Shown here: piece by piece, positions 39,187-48,172 of the stretch | Position numbering within the stretch: the stretch's first letter is position 1 | How the letters are laid out: the number at the start of each line of letters is the position of its first letter | NCBI GenBank assembly: GCA_025499705.1 | Contig: JAFMVE010000006.1 | Location: forward strand, 1 to 64,000 | Origin: Carboxylicivirga caseinilyticus | GTDB taxonomy: Bacteria > Bacteroidota > Bacteroidia > Bacteroidales > Marinilabiliaceae | Reading direction: 5' to 3' | DNA: 64,000 bases | The notes under the pieces: generated by a model | Database searches by the model: none | What the model was told of the DNA's origin: nothing | What the model saw: only the letters and a program-made list of their open reading frames with translations | Made by a program: the position numbers and the translations under genes

Positions 39187-39367
39187 TGTATTTCATATTC
39201 AGATAGAAATATCTATCTAAAATAGAGAAACAATTTATTTTCTTTTATTGATTTTTGAATTCTTTACATAGCTGAACCTATCTTGATAAGTATTTTTGAT
39301 CAGCAATGATTACTAATCAAATTGTATGTCAGTTTTTATATCAGAATCTCTTAAAAATAGTTTTGTA

Positions 39368-42300
39368 ATGAATCCGAAATCTATTCTTATAAAAGTACTT
39401 TTTGCTTTCATATTGTTGAGCCCGTCCTTTGTTGTAAAAGCACAAGTGAACGAAGGAAATATTATTACTGATGAAGGAGCCTGGTGTTGGTTTGCAGACC
39501 CACGAGCTTTACATTACGAAAATTCTGAAGGTACCATTAATAGTACTTATATTGGGTACATTGATGTACATGGTAATATCAAAGCAACTCAACACAATTT
39601 TTTAACGGGAGTAACCAATGAAGTGTTGATACGTTCTTATTTTCAACCCGACGATCACAATAACCCGTCATTCTTAATATTGCCCGATGAGCGTGTAATG
39701 ATTTTCTATTCACGCCATACCGATGAAGCCTGTTTTTATTATCGTATCTCAACAAAGCCCGGAGATATAACATCATTGGGAGATGAAATCAGGTTGAATA
39801 CACAATATAATACCACCTATCCGTCACCATTTATTCTTTCCGATGATCCGGATCATATCTATCTTTGCTGGCGAGGTATTAACTGGCATCCTACCATTGG
39901 TCGTTTAACTATGCCTGATGCAAATGATGAGGTATCGTTCGATTGGGGACCATATCAAATGGTACAGTCAACTGCTGCTCGTCCATATTGTAAATACGAT
40001 TCGAATGGTAAGGATAAAATTAATCTGACTTATACTCTTGGTCATCCTGATAATGAATATCCAAACTATGTTTTTTATAACTATGTGGATATAAATACCA
40101 GGCAATTAAAAGATATAAATGGAACTATATTAAGTAACATTTCCAATGGTCCTTTAGGTGTTAATCAAACCACATTCCCAAATTCTTTTCCTAACGCAGT
40201 TGTTGATAACCCAACAAATAAGCGAGATTGGGTATGGCAAACAACAATCGATACTGACGGGAATCCTGTAATTGCAATGGTGCAGATCAGCTATGATAAA
40301 TCATCGCACGACTATTACTATGCCAAATGGACAGGTAGTGAGTGGCGTAAAACATTTTTAGCCAATGGAGGAGGTCATTTTCATCAGACTCCGGGGCTGG
40401 AACTATGTTATAGCGGAGGTATGGCCATTGATGACAAAGCACCTAATGAAGTATATTGCTCAGTTCCGGTTAATGGTTCTTCAGGGAGTGTTTATGAGTT
40501 AAATAAATATTCTTTGGATGAAGATGGAGTTGTTTTATCAACAGAACAAATAACTACAAATTCTGAATTAAATAATGTTAGACCATATATTATAACCAAT
40601 TCAGATGATAGTCCTATGAAGTTGGTTTGGATGCACGGTAATTATTACGATTGGATTGTGAGTTCATCACGACCACAAGGATATGCAACAGGTATTAACA
40701 GTGATTACGCTGTTTTTACCGGTAATATTGATTTGACTAATGGATTACTCATTGATGAGGCTTTTGATACTGATGTTCCCGGAACTGCAACCACAAAAGA
40801 TGGTGTATTAGTTGTTACAGAAGATACCTATGGAGCCTTTGCGGTTGAGGAGACTTCGACTTTTTCAATCTCATTCTCTCCTTATCTCTATTCAGAATCA
40901 TATGCCGGTATGATGCTGGAAGCTGGTTTATTGGAATACGGATTGGATGCATCAACCACTAAACCTTACTTTAGAGTGGGTGGCGAAACATACAATAGTA
41001 ACAATCTACTGGGAACTTCAGATGTTTGGCAAACAACAAACCGTGGTACCGGAGGACAATGGTATACTCCGACTAAACTGGAATATTTTAATCTTACTCT
41101 TACTTATGCCAATAATATTTTAACCATTTATCGAAATGGATTGATTGATCAGGTGATTGAAATTGAAGGATTGACGTTGAGTGATCTTAAATTAGGTGGT
41201 TTTAATGGCTGGGTTGAGGATTGCAAAATTTATAATAGAGCATTGATTCAGGAAGAAGTTAGAGAGTTAACGAAAGTCAGCTTGGCTTATGCCTTAAATA
41301 ATGAAATGTTGACAGATATGGAGCTGCAGAGTTTATCAGTTCCGGCAAATATCTTCACAGATATTGTATTGCCTTCAAAAACTGTATCAGGAAATGATAT
41401 TAACTGGTTATCTGATAATACTTCTGTTATTTCAAGTAACGGTATTGTAACTTTACCAGGTGTTGTCACTACTGTCTCTTTAACTGCGACTATTAATGTT
41501 ACAAGTAAGCATTTTGATGTCGAAGTTTGGCCTCGTAATATTAATAACAACCTGGTATTGAAATACACTTTCGATAGTGAAGATGAATATCTTCAAAATG
41601 GAATACGTTTTGTGAAAGATCAATCAGACAACGGATTGGATGCTGTAGTTCATGGAAGTGCACAGATTAACGGATCACTTGTTCTAAGCTCCAACACTGC
41701 AACAGGGTTTTCGACGAATGGTTATGTGGTGGCACCTGAAGGTATTCTGGATGAGATTCGAAGCTTCACTTTCTTAGCCACAATTAATCCGGAGTCGCTT
41801 AGTAATTTGCCTCGTATTTTTGACTTTGGCTCAGCCAGTTCTAATAGTTATTTTTTAAGGGCTAATGGCTTTTCTGCGGGATATAAGTATAATGGTAACT
41901 CAACCACTTTAATAAATGCATCTCAAAGCCTTTATGTTGGAGAGGAAGCTAAAGTAGCCATGACTTTTGATGCTAAGACAAAAACAACAGCCATCTACCT
42001 CAATGGAGTTAAGTTGGCTAATAGCACTTCTATAATTTACGAACCTTATCAATTAACCAACATCGCATCAGACAAAAGAAATTACATTGGTCGTACACAA
42101 TGGTGGGATACCAGTGTTGCTAGTAGTAATGTTGATTTTAAAGGAACTATTGATGAGGTATATGTTTATGATATCGCTTTATCTGAAGAAGAAATTAGCA
42201 CAATTCAATCAGATCCTACATCAATAAATAAAACAGAAACAGGATTATATAGCTTATTCCCAAATCCGGTATTATGTAATAATGTTGTGAAGGTTGATTA

Positions 42301-42490
42301 TAAGTTGGAGGAAGTCAATTCGAATAATATAAAGTTAGAGGTAGTTAATTTAAAGGGAGACTTGGTGTGTAGCTACTTTCCAACATCTTTCCCATTTGAA
42401 ATGAAAGGATTTCGATCTTCAGGGATATACTTTGTGAATCTGTTTAACGGGAACAAAATTCTTGGTATGGAAAAGTTGATTGTAATGTGA
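39368..42490 (+). CDS. T9SS-exported BNR_4/LamG protein, possible ulvan-lyase-like enzyme
   Basis: The 1040-aa protein has a signal peptide (about 1-25, ending VVKAQ) and a BNR_4-type propeller (about 30-450) beginning ITDEGAWCWFADPRAL, a family that includes PL24/PL25-type ulvan lyases. Next is a region with LamG-like strands, an Ig-like segment (about 640-720, NDINWLSDNTSVIS), a C-terminal concanavalin-like LamG domain (about 730-960, ending GTIDEVYVYDIALSEEEI) and a T9SS type A sorting tail (SLFPNPV ... KLIVM). Polysaccharide binding or cleavage on the cell surface is likely; catalytic residues cannot be assigned. I chose the second ATG (39368) for the signal. No SusCD or sulfatase neighbours. 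Confidence 0.75.
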   Translation: MNPKSILIKVLFAFILLSPSFVVKAQVNEGNIITDEGAWCWFADPRALHYENSEGTINSTYIGYIDVHGNIKATQHNFLTGVTNEVLIRSYFQPDDHNNPSFLILPDERVMIFYSRHTDEACFYYRISTKPGDITSLGDEIRLNTQYNTTYPSPFILSDDPDHIYLCWRGINWHPTIGRLTMPDANDEVSFDWGPYQMVQSTAARPYCKYDSNGKDKINLTYTLGHPDNEYPNYVFYNYVDINTRQLKDINGTILSNISNGPLGVNQTTFPNSFPNAVVDNPTNKRDWVWQTTIDTDGNPVIAMVQISYDKSSHDYYYAKWTGSEWRKTFLANGGGHFHQTPGLELCYSGGMAIDDKAPNEVYCSVPVNGSSGSVYELNKYSLDEDGVVLSTEQITTNSELNNVRPYIITNSDDSPMKLVWMHGNYYDWIVSSSRPQGYATGINSDYAVFTGNIDLTNGLLIDEAFDTDVPGTATTKDGVLVVTEDTYGAFAVEETSTFSISFSPYLYSESYAGMMLEAGLLEYGLDASTTKPYFRVGGETYNSNNLLGTSDVWQTTNRGTGGQWYTPTKLEYFNLTLTYANNILTIYRNGLIDQVIEIEGLTLSDLKLGGFNGWVEDCKIYNRALIQEEVRELTKVSLAYALNNEMLTDMELQSLSVPANIFTDIVLPSKTVSGNDINWLSDNTSVISSNGIVTLPGVVTTVSLTATINVTSKHFDVEVWPRNINNNLVLKYTFDSEDEYLQNGIRFVKDQSDNGLDAVVHGSAQINGSLVLSSNTATGFSTNGYVVAPEGILDEIRSFTFLATINPESLSNLPRIFDFGSASSNSYFLRANGFSAGYKYNGNSTTLINASQSLYVGEEAKVAMTFDAKTKTTAIYLNGVKLANSTSIIYEPYQLTNIASDKRNYIGRTQWWDTSVASSNVDFKGTIDEVYVYDIALSEEEISTIQSDPTSINKTETGLYSLFPNPVLCNNVVKVDYKLEEVNSNNIKLEVVNLKGDLVCSYFPTSFPFEMKGFRSSGIYFVNLFNGNKILGMEKLIVM

Positions 42491-42511
42491 TTCTTAAAGA
42501 GAAAATTTTAA

Positions 42512-43228
42512 TTATAACTTTTCTAATCGCTCAATAACCTCGTTTTTATAGCTTCTGCTTATGGGTATTTCGTGGTTGGCTATCTCAACGATTTCATGGG
42601 TAAAAGCCTTAATATGCTGAATGGCTACAATAAAGGAGCGATGTGTTCTGATAAAGTTAGTTGATGGTAATTTAGCCTCAATATTACTGATTGTTTCGCG
42701 GGTAGTAATCGTCTGGTCAGTTAGATGAATTCTGATGTAGTCACTCAGACTTTCGATAAAGAGAATTTCATTAAAACATATTTTTACCATTTTTCGATCG
42801 GAGCGAACAAAAATAAAATCATTCGTTTCAGATTGAATCTCCTCCATCGAAGTTTTATGTATTTGAGGGGTTTCATCCAGATATTTTTGAACCGATTGAA
42901 GAAGTCGGTCAAAAGCTATGGGTTTGAGCAGGTAATCAACAGCTTTCAAATCAAATCCGTCAATGGCATATTCGCGATAGGCAGTAGTAAAAATTACCTT
43001 ACAGTTTCGGTTGATCGCTTTGGCAAAATCAAGTCCTGATATTTCAGGCATGTTAATATCGAGGAAAATAAGGTCAATGGATTGGTTGGTTAACCATTGA
43101 AAAGCTTCCAGTGCATTTTTACATAAAGCCACCACTTTAATCTGGTCAATCTTGCTTAAATGACTTTCCAGAACATCGCGGGCAGCCGATTCATCATCAA
43201 CAATCAGGCAATTAATAACTTTGCTCAT
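42512..43228 (-). CDS. LytTR response regulator
   Basis: The 238-aa protein has a receiver domain (1-120; phospho-acceptor Asp57 in LIFLDINMP, Lys of the LLKP turn) and a LytTR DNA-binding domain (about 135-238: FIFVRSDRKMVKICFNEILF, then the NFIRTHRSFIV word). It overlaps the kinase gene by 4 bp, so it is the cognate regulator. LytTR proteins bind imperfect direct repeats; the likely targets include the small gene just beyond the kinase. Confidence 0.93.
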   Translation of the reverse strand: MSKVINCLIVDDESAARDVLESHLSKIDQIKVVALCKNALEAFQWLTNQSIDLIFLDINMPEISGLDFAKAINRNCKVIFTTAYREYAIDGFDLKAVDYLLKPIAFDRLLQSVQKYLDETPQIHKTSMEEIQSETNDFIFVRSDRKMVKICFNEILFIESLSDYIRIHLTDQTITTRETISNIEAKLPSTNFIRTHRSFIVAIQHIKAFTHEIVEIANHEIPISRSYKNEVIERLEKL

Positions 43229-44289
43229 GGAGTAAATTGTTTTAAATCATTGATGGTTAGTTCTGCAATAAACCATTGGTTTTCGGGTTGTATCAATAGT
43301 TTATAATTATTACTGTAATGCAAATCAAGGCGCTTTCGAATGTTATTTAATCCTATCCCTTCATGCTTTAATTCATCATACTCCCGAATACTGTTAGCTA
43401 CCTTAAATACCAATTGTGATTGTTTTAATTCGATATGAATATTGATGGTCAGAAAGCCATTCACAATTTCTCCGTGCTTAAAAGCATTTTCAATAAAAGG
43501 GATTAACAGCATTGGGGCCGTTTTAATGGAATCGCCATTGATTGCCTTATTAAAGTTCACCTTCAGATGATCTTTAAATCGTATGCGCTCCAGTTCGATG
43601 TACTCTTCAATATGGGCAATTTCTTCTTTTAATGGAACTTCAGCCTGATGAATCTGGTAAAGAATATAATCCAGCAGATTTGATAAGCGAAGAATCACTT
43701 CCGGGGTATGTTCCGACTGCTTAATGGCCAACCCATAAATGGTATTTAAGGTGTTGAAAAGAAAATGAGGATGAATCTGTTGCTTCAGATATTGCAGTTC
43801 CTGTTCTTTTAATTGAAGCTGGGTTGTTAAGATTTTGTTTTCCAGTTCTTTGTTACGGGCATCGGTTTTAAAGTTATTATTCAAAATGCGAATGAAACTA
43901 ATAATACCTACTATCAAATAAACCAACATCAGAATAAACAAGAAATTTTTACTCATTGGTGGCATTACTGAAGTATTGAATTTTAAAAGAAAAATGAGGC
44001 AGGCATAAAGTGCCAGTACAATCAGGTAAGAAGAAACCACCAGGGTATAAAATGAATACAAAGCAAATAGTTTGTATTTCTTTGTCAGTAAAAAACGAGG
44101 GATCAGATATCGCTCCATAAAATAGGTGACTCCCATGGTGAGTGGCAGTAAGCAACTCGAAAACCATGTGATGTATACTTTATCGTCTGAATTATAACTG
44201 AAGAAATAATAGAAGAAAAACCAAACACCAATCCAAAACAGGAAATGGATTCCTACGGTTTTGATTGATATTTTAATTGGTTTCCACAT
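43225..44289 (-). CDS. LytS-type sensor histidine kinase
   Basis: The 354-aa kinase has four hydrophobic segments (about 12-28, 42-60, 76-102, 116-136), a short coiled linker, and a His_kinase domain with the phospho-His stretch QQIHPHFLFNTLNTIYGLA (about 171-189). A HATPase follows (IPFIENAFKHG, EGIGLNNIRKRL). It has no large external sensor domain, so the stimulus is probably membrane-derived. Paired with the following LytTR regulator. Confidence 0.92.
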   Translation of the reverse strand: MWKPIKISIKTVGIHFLFWIGVWFFFYYFFSYNSDDKVYITWFSSCLLPLTMGVTYFMERYLIPRFLLTKKYKLFALYSFYTLVVSSYLIVLALYACLIFLLKFNTSVMPPMSKNFLFILMLVYLIVGIISFIRILNNNFKTDARNKELENKILTTQLQLKEQELQYLKQQIHPHFLFNTLNTIYGLAIKQSEHTPEVILRLSNLLDYILYQIHQAEVPLKEEIAHIEEYIELERIRFKDHLKVNFNKAINGDSIKTAPMLLIPFIENAFKHGEIVNGFLTINIHIELKQSQLVFKVANSIREYDELKHEGIGLNNIRKRLDLHYSNNYKLLIQPENQWFIAELTINDLKQFTP

Positions 44290-44501
44290 TCTTACAATAT
44301 TAGTATTTTTTAGAGTTATAGATTAGTATTATCGACCAAATACCAATTTAAGACTCATTTTTACCTAATTTAGGAATGTTAAATCAATTGTCCGATGAAT
44401 TTATGCAGAAAAGCATCAAGAACCGGGAGCTCATCGCTAATTAAAATTCTGTATCGAAAAGCAGTATAAATTAGTGTCAGTATTCATTAAAACATATTGT
44501 T

Positions 44502-44894
44502 ATGGCAGATATTATTGGCAAATTAAACGATGGCGGTCCTGTTTTTACTTATCCGCTTTTACTATTAATGATTGTTATTATTGTGATGATCATTATGGCT
44601 GGTATAAATAAATCAAATAACGGAAAATCGATAGCATTGATAAAATCATTGGGTTGGTTTGTGTTGGCATGGGGATTTCTTGGAAGAACTTTTGGCCTGA
44701 TCATGGCTTTTGATAATGTTTCAGCGCATGGTGAACTGACACCTAGTTTATTAGCCGGTGGTTTAAAGATGGCTTTGATAAATCCTTTGTTCGCACTCTT
44801 TATCTTCTTGATTGCCAGAGGTGGTGTTCTTTATTTATTATGGATGAAGAAAAAAGAAGATTTTGACGATAAGGGTCAGTTGAAAACGGAATGA
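44502..44894 (+). CDS. Small MotA/TolQ/ExbB-like membrane protein
   Basis: The 130-aa protein has three hydrophobic segments (about 18-36, 48-68, 92-116) and the order seen in short Bacteroidota proteins annotated as MotA/TolQ/ExbB channel-like: N-terminal GGPVFTYPLLLLMIVIIVMI, then a Gly-rich middle and LLAGGLKMALINPLFALFIF, which resembles the ExbB region with ALxTTxxGL. It is shorter than ExbB and has no ExbD partner nearby. It is divergent from the LytS/LytTR genes and could be their target (inference). Confidence 0.55.
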   Translation: MADIIGKLNDGGPVFTYPLLLLMIVIIVMIIMAGINKSNNGKSIALIKSLGWFVLAWGFLGRTFGLIMAFDNVSAHGELTPSLLAGGLKMALINPLFALFIFLIARGGVLYLLWMKKKEDFDDKGQLKTE

Positions 44895-44914
44895 TTGATG
44901 ACACATAAAATAAA

Positions 44915-44950
44915 CAAAAGAGGCAAGCCATTTGGCCTGCCTCTTTTGCT
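44915..44950. terminator. Bidirectional terminator
   Basis: CAAAAGAGGCA (44916-44926) pairs with TGCCTCTTTTG (44939-44949), giving a T-run on both strands between convergent genes. Confidence 0.85.
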
Positions 44951-44982
44951 TTTAAAGTAATATAAACTTAGGCATCAAGAGT

Positions 44983-46191
44983 CTAGTTGAGTTTATTTTG
45001 AGTCTTTTTTAATATCAGGTTCAGATTATCTTCAAACAGATACAGATAGGTTATTAAATCTGTAATGTATTCAGTTGAACCGTCACTGAAAGTAAATGCA
45101 ACATCAACAATCCATTCATTCGAATCATCATTCAGTTCGCGGGCTACTGCTTGTCCGTTTGCTATAATGGCATCATTTGTATAACGCAGACTAATGGTTG
45201 AATTATCATTAACTAACTGAGCAGTCTCAGTAGCCACCTTTTCACTTTCCATCTCTTTTGTTTCAATTATTGAGATATCATCAAGTAACTGAGCACTGTT
45301 AACATCTGCCATCAATTTAATATTGAAAATTTGAGTGGAAGATTGCAGGTTCTTAATCAAGGGATTATCGTCAGATGTCTCCTCATATGTGCCGGATATA
45401 ACTTGTTCAAAAATCAGTTCAAAATCGTTCAAAAGCGTATATCGCCAGATTGCATTGTTGTCTTTTGCCGACATCTCAGACTGGAATGAATAGGGTATAG
45501 GATTGAAGGTTAGGTTCAGATTTTCAATTTTTCCGGAATCTGAAAAATCGATAATAATATTGCTGGAGGCTACCAGTTTATCATCTACTTTAATTTCCAG
45601 ATAAAGACTCTTAAGAATTTCAGTCATCGTTGATCCATCATCCAATTCATCTCCTTTTCCCGGGAAATCACCATCGTATGTTGAAAAATCATACAGTCTG
45701 AGGAAAGCATTGTTTTCCTCCTTGCCAGGTTCTGATGGAAAAAATAAGGTAATATCATCGCCCAGATCAGATGTTTGTTCAAAATCAGATAATTCATTGT
45801 TCCACTCCCAGGTTCCGTGTCCCTGATTCCATAATATTCCTAGATCACCACAACTGGTAGTTGTCAATAACATCAAATCTTCAAACTGGCTTTGTACGAA
45901 AGTTTCATTTGCCATTGACTCTCCAATAAGTGCAATAGAATAAACCAGATTTTGATGGCTACTCATTTCTTTCGTCATGTAAGCTGATAAATGTACACCT
46001 AAGGTGGCAAACGAAGTTTCGGATAAGCCTTTGGTCTCACTAAAAAGTGCGAGCCCTGCATTAATAATATTCTGCTTATCCTGTGAAGCTCCTAATGTAC
46101 TGAACTGATCGCCGGAATCTTCCCTGTTACAACCTGTATATAAAAGATTGAAAACCAGTAGGAATGAATATATGTAAGCTAATTTTTTCAA
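44983..46191 (-). CDS. Lipoprotein of unknown function
   Basis: The 402-aa protein has a lipoprotein signal: LKKLAYIYSFLLVFNLLYTGC, where Cys21 is the lipid-attachment site. This requires a TTG start at 46191; the longer frame with a GTG at 46221 would put ten residues before it. The mature part is acidic and beta-rich, with a CGDLGILWNQGHGTWEWN word that might be a fold signature. I recognise no family. Surface or periplasmic leaflet location is likely. Confidence 0.6.
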   Translation of the reverse strand: MKKLAYIYSFLLVFNLLYTGCNREDSGDQFSTLGASQDKQNIINAGLALFSETKGLSETSFATLGVHLSAYMTKEMSSHQNLVYSIALIGESMANETFVQSQFEDLMLLTTTSCGDLGILWNQGHGTWEWNNELSDFEQTSDLGDDITLFFPSEPGKEENNAFLRLYDFSTYDGDFPGKGDELDDGSTMTEILKSLYLEIKVDDKLVASSNIIIDFSDSGKIENLNLTFNPIPYSFQSEMSAKDNNAIWRYTLLNDFELIFEQVISGTYEETSDDNPLIKNLQSSTQIFNIKLMADVNSAQLLDDISIIETKEMESEKVATETAQLVNDNSTISLRYTNDAIIANGQAVARELNDDSNEWIVDVAFTFSDGSTEYITDLITYLYLFEDNLNLILKKTQNKLN

Positions 46192-46437
46192 AATGTCGAA
46201 TTCTATTAAGATTGATCTCACTCTCTAGTATGACAAATAAACTAGCATAAACACGTATTTTGTTTTGAAAATAGCAGAAAGTGAGCGTGTTACTGTATTT
46301 ATTAATTAAGTATTGAGAAGTAAAATAGTCTATTTCTTCAGTTTTATTTAACTTTAACTAATGACTTCAGTGGAATTATTCTTTAATGATAATAGCACTG
46401 GATGTAGAATTCAACTTGTATTTATCCAATCATAACT

Positions 46438-48048
46438 ATGAAAAGAAGACATTTTATCCTAAGTTCTATGATGGCAGGAGCTGCATTAGGTATTAATGCA
46501 TGTAAACCTAAGGGACAGGGATTAGAGGAAGATTCAAAATCAGATGTTGCCAATAAATTTGATTTAGAAGAAATCACAGTTCAGGATTTACAAAACAAAA
46601 TGACTGAAGGTGAATTAACTTCGGAGCAAATCACGCAGCTGTATATCGATCGTATTAAGAAAGTTGATCAGGTAATGACAAAAGCTGTGGTGGAGTTAAA
46701 TCCTGATGCCTTAATGATTGCTCAGGAACTGGACAAAGAACGGAAGGAAGGTAAAGTAAGAGGTCCGCTTCATGGTATACCTGTACTTATCAAAGACAAT
46801 ATCAATACAGGTGATAAAATGATTACTTCAGCTGGTTCTTTGGCTTTCATCAGTCATAAGGCTTCTGGTGATGCCTTTATTATTAGCCAGTTGCGTGAAG
46901 CCGGTATGGTATTGTTAGGTAAAACAAATCTGAGTGAATGGGCCAATTTCCGATCAACCAATTCAAGCAGTGGTTGGAGTGGAAGAGGTGGTCAGACCCG
47001 CAATCCGTATGTGTTGGATCGTACACCATGTGGATCATCTTCGGGTTCAGCCGTGGCTGTATCTGCAAATTTAGCACCTCTTGCAATTGGCACTGAAACA
47101 GACGGATCCATTGTTTGTCCGTCTGGTATAAATGGTATTGTTGGCATCAAACCAACTGTTGGAGCCTGGTCGAGAAGTGGTATAATTCCAATTTCTGAGA
47201 GTCAGGATACAGCCGGTCCAATGGCACGAACCGTAAAAGATGCAGCCTTACTGTTGAGAGCTTTGGTTGGCAAGGATGATGCAGATGAAGCAACGAACAA
47301 ACAACCTGATAATTTTGGTATCTATCTGAATTTTGATGAATTCGCACTGGAGGGATCCCGAATTGGATATTTAAAACAAGTCTCTGCCTTTGACACACGT
47401 GTTAGTGCCATAATGGATGAGGTCGTTCAAACCTTAAAGGATAAGGGTGCTGATGTTATAGAGGTTGAGACGGATGACGAATTAAAGCAACTGGGTCAGC
47501 ATGAGTGGACGGTTCTACAATGTGAGTTTAAAGATGGAATTAATAAGTATTTGGCTGCCCATCCTGGATTACCTTATAAGACATTGACTGATTTAATTGA
47601 ATTCAATAAAAAGAATGCTACAAAAGAAATGCCCTGGTTTGGGCAGGAGATTTTTGAATTGTGTGATCAGACGAATGGACTGGAAGATGAAAAGTATAAA
47701 GAGTCGATAAAGAAATGTAAGGAGCTGTCGCAAACAAAGGGAATTGATAAACTGATTGATAAATATAAGCTGGATGCATTGATGGCTCCAACCAATGGAT
47801 CTGCCTGGGTAATTGATTTTGTAAATGGTGATAACTTCAAAGGCGGAAGTTCACAACTGGCTGCTGTTTCTGGTTATCCGAGTGTTACGGTTCCTGCGGG
47901 TGATATTAAAGGCTTGCCAATTGGGGTTTCATTCTTTGGAAAAGCATGGACAGAGAGCCGTTTAATACAATTATCATATGCATACGAACTGGCCAGTAAA
48001 AAGAGAATTGTACCTGCTTTTAAAACCAGTTTACTGGATGAGGCATAA
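46438..48048 (+). CDS. Lipoprotein amidase (amidase-signature family)
   Basis: The 536-aa enzyme has a twin-arginine-like lipoprotein signal (MKRRHFILSS ... GINAC, Cys22) followed by the amidase-signature fold. The catalytic triad region is clear: LIKDNI with the Lys near residue 120, then the Gly/Ser stretch CGSSSGSAVAVSANLAPLAI and ETDGSIVCPSG, which hold the cis-Ser and nucleophile Ser. Substrate (peptide amide, aryl amide or glutamine derivative) is not determined. Location at the outer face of the inner or the outer membrane follows from the lipobox. Confidence 0.88.
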   Translation: MKRRHFILSSMMAGAALGINACKPKGQGLEEDSKSDVANKFDLEEITVQDLQNKMTEGELTSEQITQLYIDRIKKVDQVMTKAVVELNPDALMIAQELDKERKEGKVRGPLHGIPVLIKDNINTGDKMITSAGSLAFISHKASGDAFIISQLREAGMVLLGKTNLSEWANFRSTNSSSGWSGRGGQTRNPYVLDRTPCGSSSGSAVAVSANLAPLAIGTETDGSIVCPSGINGIVGIKPTVGAWSRSGIIPISESQDTAGPMARTVKDAALLLRALVGKDDADEATNKQPDNFGIYLNFDEFALEGSRIGYLKQVSAFDTRVSAIMDEVVQTLKDKGADVIEVETDDELKQLGQHEWTVLQCEFKDGINKYLAAHPGLPYKTLTDLIEFNKKNATKEMPWFGQEIFELCDQTNGLEDEKYKESIKKCKELSQTKGIDKLIDKYKLDALMAPTNGSAWVIDFVNGDNFKGGSSQLAAVSGYPSVTVPAGDIKGLPIGVSFFGKAWTESRLIQLSYAYELASKKRIVPAFKTSLLDEA

Positions 48049-48073
48049 GTAATTTTGTGGAATTTTATATTGA

Positions 48074-48106
48074 AAAAGCCGGGGTCAGCAAATGATCCCG
48101 GCTTTT
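48074..48106 (+). terminator. Terminator of the amidase gene
   Basis: AAAGCCGGG and CCCGGCTTT enclose a 13-base loop, with a short T-run. Confidence 0.75.
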
Positions 48107-48172
48107 CAGTAACAACCTAATCGATAATTTTTAGAGATATGTTCATTGCTTACACGAAGCAATGAATTTGAC

